64,000 nt of DNA, taken from the NCBI GenBank assembly GCA_029255685.2, contig CM055315.2, positions 26,045,501 through 26,109,500 of the forward strand, written 5' to 3'. This DNA comes from Silene conica. Lineage: Eukaryota > Streptophyta > Magnoliopsida > Caryophyllales > Caryophyllaceae. Positions 46,061-55,724 of the stretch are shown here, piece after piece. The position numbers were made by a program, and so were the translations under genes. Numbering within the stretch: position 1 is the first letter of the stretch; each line of letters begins with the position of its first letter. A model generated the notes under the pieces. The model was given only the letters and a program-made list of their open reading frames with translations. It had not been told where the DNA came from and ran no database searches.

Positions 46061-47876
46061 TTCTATCTTCTAAGACCCCAATGTCGTGTTCTTATTCTTC
46101 TCGTGTACCTCCGTTCTTGAATTCTCTTCCATCTTACCTTGGAAACTACTTACATGGCTTCCTGACTCGACCCTAATTCTGAAACTTACCCTCCTATGGC
46201 TCGTGTGAGGTAACTTGCTTTAATGGACTTTGAGGAATTTCCTTAGGATAACCGCAAATCGTGTTTTGAGACATGTTGATGTTTGAGGAAAACCTAGGAA
46301 GCATTGTGAGACATGTTTGGTGACCCTAGTGTCTATGTGTTTACCGATTGGAAGAGTGAGAGTGAATGATGAAATACTTACGCTAAGTGGGATTTTTGTA
46401 CATGGCTTTCTGTGGAACTTAGATATGAGAAAACTATTGGAACGTGAGTATTAGTAGATTGGAACTACCACTTGAGGCTTTAAAGGAGATACTTGGAGTC
46501 TTGGGTGAATTTAGAGAAACGTGTTTCAGATAATGATGATGTCAAATAGATGAATGAGGTAAGTTAATGATACTTAATCCCGAGGAGATACTGGAATGTA
46601 GAGAGAACAATATATTTGAGGAACGAGAGTTATTAGTGACAGGGTGAGAATGTTGAGACATTTACAATTTGAATTGTGGAGTTGACTGAGTGCTTGAACT
46701 TGAGTTATTTAGTGGATCTCAGCGTTTAATTAGAGAAGTACTTGATTAAACTGGATGATGAACCACTGTTAGGTGGACAGTTTGGAATAACTTGTTGGGA
46801 AATGATAGCTAGTTGACTTGATAATAATGTGGGAAGTAATACACAGTTGTCATTTGAGGAATCTTAGAAATTTGAATATCCAAACCTTAGGGAATAATTC
46901 GAACTGGAGTGATGGTAACTTGTGTATTTTGACGAATTTTGGTATAGTATGACACCATGAGTGTATCATGATAAACGATTTGACGTTCGAGTGCTACTTG
47001 AGGATATGGAACTTGAGATTTTTGTAAAGCCTTGTTGCGAATGTTCATATTATAGTGATTAGTCTGAACTTGAGGATGTCAGCTTATCCCAAGAAATCGA
47101 GTCTAGAGGTTCAGGACCGCTTATGAAAGGGTTGTATGAGAAGCGTTGTGATAAAGGTCCCTTTATGGTTAGGGCAGTTTTGAGTTGTTTGAGGAAATGT
47201 TCTACCAAAACCGTAGGCGGAGTGCTTGACTTGGGAAGAGAGATATGAGAACCTTGTGAGAATTTCGAGAAACCCGAGCCTGTGGAATCATTGTTCGAAA
47301 ACATAATCTGTCCCTTGCACCGTTTCTCTTTTTGTGCTCCTGTAAATTCCCTAAGCTGCCTTTCTCTCGGTCAATCGTAACTTGTTGGACTTTTACAACT
47401 TTACTCTTTTTGAAGATTTGGAAATAAAAGTTTATTTCGAAAGGGTTTTGGTTAAAAGATATGAATAATTTTTCAACTTAGATAGGTTCCAGTGATAACT
47501 TACGAGAAAACCTGGTTTTAAAGAGTTACATGTCTTGCAATTTGATTGGTCTCAACGTCGATTTGTCATTTGAACTCGTTATTGGAGACGTCCGATAACC
47601 TGAACTATGCTTACCGACACCGGATCGATCTAAATTTTGGATTTTAATTGATTTAATTTTGGGACTTGTCTCAGATTTGGAATGTCGGGCTCTAGAATGT
47701 ACAACGAGAACCCCAACGTCCATTGACGAAGACTTGTGCCTTGGAAACTGTTTTCGAAATCTGTGAAAGAAACCTAAGTTTTGAACATCAAGTTCAGTGA
47801 AAATTTTGATTTTTGACGTTGTCCTTGTAACTGCTTTCAAGTTTCGAGGACGAAACTTTTTGAAATATGGGGTGAT
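46061..47876 (+). other. E2 internal region without pol
   Basis: About 1.8 kb of sequence of ordinary composition with no protease, RT, RNase H or integrase motif in any frame that I could see. It ends TTTCGAGGACGAAACTTTTTG and ATATGGGGTGAT (polypurine tract), like E3. This resembles TR-GAG or LARD-type non-autonomous elements. Minus-strand frames at 47059-47304 and 47526-47840 have no known domain. Confidence 0.75.
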
Positions 47877-49585
47877 TGTAACATCCCGTATTTTCGTAAA
47901 GGAATCTTTTAATAATTTAAAGTGAATTCCGGAATTTAATAATATTTGAATAATAGTTCGTAATTTATATTTTTAAGATTTCCGTTAAGTTCCGTCTTAA
48001 AATCATTTAATCTTAAAATGCCTTGTTCATTTAGTAATTTCCCGACTTGAGTTTCCGTATCACTTAAGGAAGTAAACCCGACTCAAGTAAAGGTGAAAGG
48101 ACAACTTAAAATCCCTACATAAACCATCCATCGACATCTTCATTCCATCTTATTTCATTTCACTGTAAACCAACAAACTCCATTTCTCTCTTTTAAAGAA
48201 ACTTCAAAAGATAATCTCGACCCCTTCCTCAACTCGTATCAAGGTAAATTTTATATTTTCGGAATCCTCTCGAGATTTGCAATCTTTCTATTACTTTCAA
48301 TTTCAGTTTCATTCACTTTCAGTTTTGGGCTGTTTTGACCCTATTCCGTTTCTATCTTTCAAATTCCCTTTTTATGGTTTTAAGAGTTGGATTAGAGGAT
48401 CCCGAGGTCGACTCTTACGTGATTGAAGAAGACTTTGGAGCTTAAATCGCAAAAAGGTGACTATTATGAGTAACTCGACCTAAATTGTTAAAGTAGCATG
48501 CTTGTTGTGATTTTGGATGTGTTCTTGTGTTTAGGAACATGTTTAGGCTTGCTTTTATCTTCTTTGTGCTTCTTATCATGTTTATTGTTGAAGAATTATG
48601 TTAATTTCATCTTTTGGATGGAATTTGGGAGTATACATGGAGATAGGTATAATTTGGGAATTTGGTTGTTATGCTTGTTTTAATGCTTGATTTTGTTCAA
48701 AGATTATATATGAGATACACTTGGGATTGTTATGGGTTGTTATGTGTTGATAGTATAGGTTTTATACTAGAAATCATGGTTTAAAAGTGCTTGTCGAGGA
48801 ATAGAGTGAATTGGCGAATTGTAGGAAACACGCGACGAAAGAAACCAACCCGCCACTGGGCGCAGGCTGCGCCTCCCATGCGCAGGCTGCGCAAACCCTT
48901 GCGCAGGCTACGCAAAAACCGCTGTAACTTTCTACTCGTTTAATTGTTTTTCGAGCTGTTTTGGGGGCTTGTTTCCCAATTGTTTTTAGGATGTTTTAAG
49001 TGATGTTTGGTGGTATATATACTTGGTTTTAAATGTATATTGGAGCTATGAAAGTAATAATAAGATGCGTGGTTATCCGTCTCGAGTCGATTAGTTCATA
49101 AGGAATTGATTACGGAAATTGTGCATGAAGATAGTTAAGTTTTAGGGATTTTCTTGTGAAGAGTCTAAGCATATTTTAATCATGTTGTGAGGCTCTTTGT
49201 TGGTTTGAGATGTATATTTATTTAATATGAGACTCTCAGCCGGTGCACCGGCCGCTTGTGGCCAACCGCCTGTGGCCAACCGGCTGGGAGACTCTCAGTC
49301 GGATTTCGTTGATTCTTTTTCCGTATGCTTCGTATGTGTGTTTGAAGTCCCCGGAGTTCGGGCGGCAGTATATTGGGTTCGGGAATGAAGTGAGGATAGA
49401 GACCCCCCGGTCGGACAACCGAAAGGGAAACCGGTTCTCCCTCGACTTAGTCCCTGGGGTCAATTAAGTGTTGATTGAATGTTTATCAAGATTAGATCGT
49501 TTATCAGTTAAGTTTGTTGTAGTCCCAGGAATTGGGCGACATTTATGTTGGGTTCGGGAATGGATTTGAGGAGAAAGACCCCCGG

Positions 49586-49597
49586 CCGGGCAACCGG
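49586..49597 (+). other. GNRA-type hairpin, E2 3' LTR
   Basis: Stem CCGG, loop GCAA, stem CCGG. An outer pairing TTTGAGG (49565-49571) with CCTCAAA (49616-49622) encloses it. Confidence 0.6.
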
Positions 49598-49881
49598 AAG
49601 GGAGACCGGCTCTCGCCTCAAATTAGTCTCTGAAGTCAACTAAGTGTTGATTGGATGTGGTGAAGTAATTGATTTGTGGTTTAGTGAGAGCCTCCTTCGG
49701 AGATTTGGTTGTTCAACCACTTAGTGGTTGGTTCATTGTGTTAGCTTCGTGTGAACCACTTAGTGGTTGGTTCCTTCTTCGTGCAAACCCCTTATTAGTG
49801 GGTGGTTCTTTCTTCGTGTGATCCACTTTGTGGTTGGTTCTAGCTTTGTGGTCGAACCCCTTCGTGGGTGGTTCTTTCTCT

Positions 49882-52034
49882 CACTACAAGAAAATGCAAA
49901 ACAGGCGACGGAAAAATGGCTACTGTAGTCCGTAGTCGCCATATTGGCGACTGAATGTAAAGTTTGGCGACTGTATGTTTTCCCAAACTTTTTTCCCACC
50001 GACAAACAATGGCGATTGAAAACAATATTTGGCGACTGATGTGGTTCAGTCGCCAAATTATATAAGGTCAGTCGCCAAAATTTACGCGATATGAAATCAG
50101 AAACTTACAGCCCCCTTCACTATCCGCAAGCACAAAACACAAAACACAAACGCCATATCCCTTTTCCGTCACCAACACCCTTGCACCTCCAACCCACCAC
50201 CCGCCGTCACCCGCCGCCACCACCAGCCGTCACTAACCGCCGCCACCCGCCGCCACCACCTCTTTTATTTTCTCATTTATTGAATTAAAGGTTTGTTATT
50301 CTTTTTAGTTTAATTTCAGTTTTTCATTTATTGTTGTTTTGTTTTGTCGATTTAGTAATGTAGTAGCCAATTAGGATCGTCTTAGCTTATTAGGTTGTAG
50401 TCAATTAGGTTGCAGTAGCCAATTTTGATGTTAAGTAGATAAATTGGGGGTTAGGGTTTATATGAAATTGGGGGTTAGGGTTTATATGTCGATTAAGACG
50501 ATGTTGTTTGCCTTATTAATGTTGTTATGCTTGTAATTGTTAGTTAATTATGTCAAATTAGGTATTAGGGTTTATAAAAATTGGGGTTTTTTTGATAAGT
50601 TATTATTGGGGGTGTGTAAATTATGCTTGTTTAAGTTAGTGTGTAAATTTAGATCGTCTTAATTTATTAGGATGTAAATAATGGAGATTTTTGATGTTAG
50701 TTTTTATAAATAATGAAGAATTTTGATAAGTTGTTATTACCCTATATATGATTAAGGTTGTTGTTTAAGTTATTTTATTGTTAAAAGTTAATTTATGAAT
50801 TGTTGTTTAGATTAAAATGAAGAGATTGGAACGTTCATGGATGTATGATGGAAGGGTTGGTATTAAGAAGAAACGTCCTAATGCTAGGGTTATATAGGGT
50901 GTTGCTGAGTTTATTGAATTTCCTAAGCAACAAGATGAATATAACTCGGTAGAAAATCAACTTAGGCGTCCTTGTAACAAATGTAAAAACATGAAATACA
51001 CAATTGTCCTTGAGGAACAAGAACATCTCTATACAAACGGCTGAAAAAGAGGCACATCCGAAAGACCAGATAATGAAGTTTGGTTTTATTTGGTCAAGGG
51101 ATACAAGAAGGAAAATGTCTACGGCACCAGAAAGGCTCACGGTGTCTTCTTCAAACAACCGGCAAGAAGATCTTCATATGAGCCTCGACAAACATATGAG
51201 CCGGTATTGTGAGTCAACTACAGACTCAACTTGCTGAGGAAAGAAGAGTGAATTCAGAACGAGACGAACAGTTTCGATTGATGAAGGAGCGCATGGAGGC
51301 CAAGGAAAACTTTTTCTCACAATGTAACCCCGGTCCACAATCACGTTATGACCCCAACGATCCTCATGGAAAGGGTGGTGGTAGTGGAGCCGACATGGAA
51401 TTTGTAGCTTAGGTAGTTTGGATAACTTGTAGTTACTTTTGCTTGAAGTTGAATAATGTTTAGTTAGTTTAGCTTGAAGTTGGATAATGTTTAGTTAGTT
51501 TAGCTTGAAGTTGGTTAATGTTTCATTAGTTTAGCTTGTAGTTGGATAATGTTCTCATTTTTTAATAAATGAGAATTTGGTGTTTTAAATGGTGCGGTTC
51601 GCGCAAATGGGTTGCAATTTTCTGATTGCAGGGTGTCATTGCGTATTGGCATGAATAAATAGGAGATTTGGCACGATCAAAATGCAATTGAGCATGAAAT
51701 ACCCAGTCATTTTGGCGACTGACATGGTGCATTTGGCGACTGTAGTCAGTCACCAAAACTGGGGAAATTTTCTGCAAACTGGGCCAAATTGGCGACTGAC
51801 ATTGTCAATTTGGCGACTACCCTTATTTCAGTCGCCATTTTGGCTACTGCACATTCAGTCGCCAAATAACTAAATTGGCGACTACATGTCCAGTCGCCAA
51901 ATTTGGCGACTGTTAATAGTCGCCCATTTTTTTTTTGCGACTGAACTTTGGCGACTGATATCAGTCGCCAAATCCAATTTGGCGACTGAATACAGTCGCC
52001 AAATTCAGTCTCTGTTTTCTGTATTCTTGTAGTG
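49882..52034. mobile_element. CACTA transposon, deletion derivative, 2.15 kb
   Basis: Begins CACTACAAGAAAA and ends TTCTTGTAGTG; target duplication TCT at 49879-49881 and 52035-52037. Subterminal repeats TTTGGCGACTG and its inverse CAGTCGCCAAA are dense at both ends (49905-50080 and 51710-52010), as expected for transposase binding in En/Spm-type elements. The inside keeps only pieces of a transposase. 50091-50285 is a Pro/His-coding, GC-rich stretch; 50290-50815 is AT-rich and intron-like. Confidence 0.95.
50818..51412 (+). pseudogene. CACTA transposase remnant (N-terminal and C-terminal pieces)
   Basis: From ATG at 50818 the reading is MKRLERSWMYDGRVGIKKKR with a TAG after 26 codons, then in the same reading sense AEFIEFPKQQDEYNS and RRPCNKCKNMKY: this is the transposase-associated domain found at the N-terminus of plant CACTA transposases. 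Further on, EVWFYLVKGYKKENVYGTRK matches a plant Ptta/En/Spm-type protein, and the end (51209-51412) is a Glu/Arg-rich coiled-coil-like tail ending MEFVA. The catalytic core is missing, so the element would depend on an autonomous relative. Confidence 0.75.
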
Positions 52035-52693
52035 TCTTTGTCGAACCCCTTCGTGGGTGGTTCTTTCTCCTTGTTGAACCCCTTTCGTGGCTGGTTCCTT
52101 GTTCTGTGGTTGAACCCCTTTGTGGGTGGTTCGTGTATGATTTGTATATACTTGCCTGAGTTGGGGTACTGTGTTATATACTGTTGATACGTGTTTAGAC
52201 ATACCTGAGTTGCGGTATGTTACCTATTTGCATGATTATGTTAGGAAGAGCTTTTGACAGATACTTCACATGACTGTTTATGTTGGAGTATGATGCTTGT
52301 AATTATATGTTCTGTGTTGTATGACAATAGATGGCTATGAGAGCTCTAGTAACTCTCCACTGACTGTGGCGCACATGTTGTATGTGTGTAGGTACATGAG
52401 GCTGTTTGCAGGGGGTTACGTTGAGGCTAGCGAGCGATAATCCTATCATCGATGACTTACCTTTATCGTGTAGCTAGACCTTAGACTTATGATTTTCGTA
52501 CTTTGTGCCTGTAGGGATATGTTATCCCGGGCTGCTTTTATATTGTACCTAAATACTTATTTATGTCTATATCTTCCGCATGTTTAGTATTGTTAAAACA
52601 CCTCGCATGTTTTATTTATCTCATCAAAAGTTTTAAATCCATGCATTTTTCGTGCATTTTGTATGTTTACATCCTGCCGTGAGGGGTTTTACA

Positions 52694-52698
52694 AGTGA
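52694..52698. other. AGTGA target copy shared by E2 and E3
   Basis: The same five bases lie before E2 (42081-42085), between E2 and E3 (here), and after E3 (63091-63095). Confidence 0.95.
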
Positions 52699-53647
52699 TG
52701 TAACATCCCGTATTTTCGTAAAATCTAATTTAAGCGTTTTAAATTATTTTAAGTAATAAAATAATAAATTAATAATTTATTGTGAAAGGTTTTAATTTAA
52801 TTAGTAAGATCCGTCTTAAGAACCTTAAGTCCTTAAGACGAATAATACTTGGTGAACTTAAACTAGTATCATAAATATCCGTTCAAGTGTCCGACCCATT
52901 TTATTTACTCGGAAAGGACAGTCCATAAAACCCCCATAAACCCTTTCCATCGACACATTCCTCATCACCATCAACATTTCACTGTAAAAAACTAATAATC
53001 CTCACAAAACCTCCATTTTATTCATCTCTTTTTGAGGAATTCTTCATCATCCGTTCTTCAAATTGCAAAAGTAAGTACATTTTCGGAATCCTCGTTCGAT
53101 TTCCTAGTCATCCATCACTTTCGTTTTTCATTTCGTCGACTTTGAAAAACGGGCTGTTTTCTCTTAATTCCGTTTCAAGTGCTTAAAATCCGTTTCTATG
53201 CTTGTAGGTGTTGGCTTAGAGGACCAGAGATCGATAGGTACATTGTTGAGGAAGATCTTTAGCCGGATTAGCTCGAAAGGTGACGATAATGAGAAACTCG
53301 GCCTTTATGTGTATATTAGCATGTTTGTTGTGATTCTTGTGTTGATTTCTGTTTTTTTTGTTGATATATATTGATCAAAGGACTTAGTAATATCTTTAGG
53401 ATGTTTGCTATGTGAAGATTGCATGCTTTAAAGTGTTGTTATAAGTTCTTAAGCATATTTTCAGTTTTCGCACTTTGCGACGGATACTCATTAAATTCAT
53501 TTGAGGATTGTTATGGGAATTATTTGCTGGTAGATAAGTCGTATTTGATGATTAGGAATGTTGGGTATACATCATATGTAGCGATTTTGAAGTTTGTGTA
53601 TCGAATTGTGATAAATTCTTATGGTCTGAAAATCCCGATTTTGCGAA

Positions 53648-54048
53648 CAGGCTCTCTGAGCCGGTCGACCAACCGGCCGCCGGTCGACCGGCTGAGAGCG
53701 CATCTTTGTGTTTTTTTGAATTTTTGAGAAAAAGGCTTTGAACTGCCAGCCGGCCGACCGGCTGCCTGCCGACCGGCTGGTAGTCCCTTGTGTTGTGTTC
53801 CTTTGCGAAAAACCTAAGTAGAAAGGGGAGCCCAGCCGGCAGACCGGCCGCCTGCCAGCCGGCTGGGAGTGCATGTGGGGATGGTTACGAAGTTTGCGAA
53901 GGCTAGGGAATGGAGTCCCAGCCGGCCGACCGGCTGCCTGCCGACCGGCTGGGAGTCCTTTGTGATGTTCTCGGTTTTGAAAAGAAAGGCGTAGGCTGAG
54001 GGACCACCAGCCGGCCGACCGGCTGCCTGCCGACCGGCTGGGGATCCC
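53648..54048. repeat. Five GC-rich palindrome blocks (E3 5' LTR)
   Basis: Blocks near 53660, 53738, 53832, 53917 and 54008, each with paired motifs such as CAGCCGGCCGACCGGCTG followed by CCTGCCGACCGGCTG. Intervals of 80-95 bp of AT-richer sequence separate them. Each block is a strong inverted repeat. The copy in the 3' LTR is at 61179-61579. Confidence 0.92.
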
Positions 54049-54207
54049 TGATGGCTGTTTTGAGTTGTTTTCGCGTGTAACTTTCAAACGGTTAATCGGT
54101 TTTAATTGAAACTCGTTTTGTATACCCGTGATATATACTTGAGGTTCCCGGTGTACGGGCAACACTATATTGGGTTCGGGAATGGAGTGAGGATAGAGAC
54201 CCCCCGG

Positions 54208-54219
54208 TCGGGTAACCGA
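54208..54219 (+). other. GNRA-type hairpin A, E3 5' LTR
   Basis: Stem TCGG, loop GTAA, stem CCGA inside GACCCCCCG..GGGAAACCGG. The copy in the 3' LTR is at 61739-61750. Confidence 0.6.
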
Positions 54220-54340
54220 AAGGGAAACCGGCTCTCCCTCGTCTTAATTCCCGGGACCAGTTAAGTGTTGATTAGAGGTTTAAGATGTTAGAACTATAGG
54301 TTAGTTTCTACCTTTGGATGTTAGTGGTTACTATGGTTGT

Positions 54341-54840
54341 CGCGTAGTGGGATATGTGTTCAGCTCACCTCTGGACCCACTACGTGTTTATATGTCGCGT
54401 GACGGGATATGTGTTCAGCTCACCTCTGGACCCGTTACGTGTTTTGCTTGGGCGTGTCAGGATATGTGTTAAGTTCACCTCTGGACCTGACACGTGATCG
54501 GTTGTCGTACACGGGATATGTGTTAAGTTCACCTCTGGACCCGTTGTGCGGTAACTGCGTATTGGGATATGTGTTAAGTTCACCTCTGGACCCAATACAT
54601 GTTTGTAGCATTGGGATATGTGTTAAGTTCACCTCTGGACCCTTTGCTTTTGGATGATTAGGGATATGTGTTAAGTTCACCTCTGGACCCTTTTCATGAT
54701 TGTAAGTTTAGGGATATGTGTTAAGCTCACCTCTGGACCCTTTACTTGTTTGGATGTTGGGATGTGTGTTAAGTTCACCTCTGGACCCGACATAGTGTAT
54801 TAATGGGATATGTGTTAAGTTCACCTCTGGACCCATTGCT
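54341..54840 (+). repeat. Ten-unit hairpin array with covarying stems (E3 5' LTR)
   Basis: Ten units, about 50-bp period. Each has a near-constant centre (GATATGTGTTAAGTTC then ACCTCTGG) flanked by arms that differ between units but pair with each other: CGTAGTGGG with CCCACTACG, CGTGTCAGG with CCTGACACG, GTATTGGG with CCCAATAC, GTGACGGG with CCCGTTAC (one G:U). Units 6-8 keep the pairing apart from a symmetric TT/TT mismatch. The whole array is repeated in the 3' LTR. Confidence 0.92.
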
Positions 54841-54994
54841 AGTGTTATGGATGTTTATCTGCTTGCCTTGATGATGGTACAGTGTCAGATATGCATGATG
54901 AGCTATTGATGTTTATTGAGTTATGGTTAAATCATCCAAGGCATTGGATGACTCTTGTTCGGTTTCATAAATAGTTGGATTGAAAGACCCCCCG

Positions 54995-55008
54995 ACTGGG
55001 TAACCAGT
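54995..55008 (+). other. GNRA-type hairpin B, E3 5' LTR
   Basis: Stem ACTGG, loop GTAA, stem CCAGT. Compared with hairpin A, two stem pairs have changed on both sides while the loop is unchanged. The copy in the 3' LTR is at 62526-62539. Confidence 0.6.
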
Positions 55009-55561
55009 AGGGAAACCGGCTCTCCTTCCTATTTGTTTATGAAGTTGGTTGAGAGCCGTGCATTGTAATCGCATGATAGTAAGAGATCAGATGATGAGAT
55101 GTTTTATGCTTCACATGTTGTTATATGTTGGAGTATTCTGTATTGTTTTATATGTTACGTGTTGTCACAAAATGTGGCTAGGAGAACTCTAGTCACTCCC
55201 CACTGATTGTGGCGTACATGTTTTCATGTATGTAGGTACATGCTGGTTGGAGATGGGATCACAGGAGGGCTAGCGAGTGATGATCCATCATCATATGACT
55301 TATACCCTATCGTTAGCTAGACTGTTAGACTTTTGATACTCTGTTTTGGTGCCTGTAGGGATGTTCCATCCCAGGCTGATGTATACATTTGGTTTTGATA
55401 CTTAGAACTGTTACTTTTCTATTTTGGTTTTATTTCTGTCTCAGTTTCTGTTTCAGTTAAGACTTCTCGCATGTTGTTTATCTTTTAAAAAGTTTTATTT
55501 CCGCTGCAATTTTGGTACTTTTGTATGTTTATATTTCCGCTTTCGCGAGGGGTTTTACAGT

Positions 55562-55573
55562 TGGTATCAGAGC
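55562..55573 (+). promoter_or_regulatory. E3 primer-binding site
   Basis: TGGTATCAGAGC, two bases after the LTR; complementary to initiator-Met tRNA. Confidence 0.95.
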
Positions 55574-55724
55574 ATTATTGCTCCCGACGCACTCATGTGA
55601 CCCCTACCTTAACTTGACCAAGTAAACAGATAATGAATGAGAGATGGGTAGATCTAAGGACTTATTTTGTAGTCTATATGTGATTGCTAATTGTTAAGCT
55701 AATACTTGTTTTCTCTTTTGAAGG

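Larger units (their letters stand above)
42086..52693 (+). mobile_element. Gypsy E2: non-autonomous Tekay-like element
   Basis: LTRs at 42086-44825 and 47877-52693 (the latter enlarged by a CACTA insertion). Target duplication AGTGA at 42081-42085 and 52694-52698. The internal region has a primer-binding site, a broken gag and about 1.8 kb with no pol. The LTRs differ by many substitutions and one about 40-bp indel near 42165-42230, so E2 is older than E3. Confidence 0.93.
47877..52693 (+). mobile_element. E2 3' LTR, interrupted by a CACTA element
   Basis: Starts TGTAACATCCCGTATTTTCG and ends GAGGGGTTTTACA. Its own length is about 2.66 kb; the rest is the CACTA insertion at 49882-52034. It has GC-palindromes (48856-48918 and 49230-49300) and hairpin blocks at 49411 (TCGG, ACAA, CCGA) and 49586 (CCGG, GCAA, CCGG). 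Confidence 0.92.
52699..55559 (+). mobile_element. E3 5' LTR, 2.86 kb
   Basis: Starts TGTAACATCCCGTATTTTCG, ends GCGAGGGGTTTTACA. It contains five GC-palindrome blocks (53648-54048), two CCCCCCG hairpin blocks (54200 and 54986) around a ten-unit hairpin array (54341-54840). The reading frames inside it, on either strand, are repeated in the 3' LTR and follow the repeats; they are not genes. Confidence 0.95.

Noticed and set aside
50091..50288. Pro-rich 65-residue protein in the CACTA element
   Set aside because: Simple CCGCCACC-type repeats; probably leader or low-complexity sequence, no known domain.
53572..54165. 197-residue minus-strand frame, present twice (also 61103-61696)
   Set aside because: It lies wholly in the LTR, follows the palindrome blocks (repeated SAGSRSAGW), and is duplicated only because LTRs are.
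54380..54680. Frames with repeated GPEVNLTHIP or VLSSPLDP peptides
   Set aside because: Translations of the hairpin-array units in the LTR.
54341..54840. CRISPR-like repeat/spacer look of the E3 array
   Set aside because: It is inside a plant retrotransposon LTR, is copied exactly in the second LTR, and the 'spacers' are the self-complementary arms of each unit.
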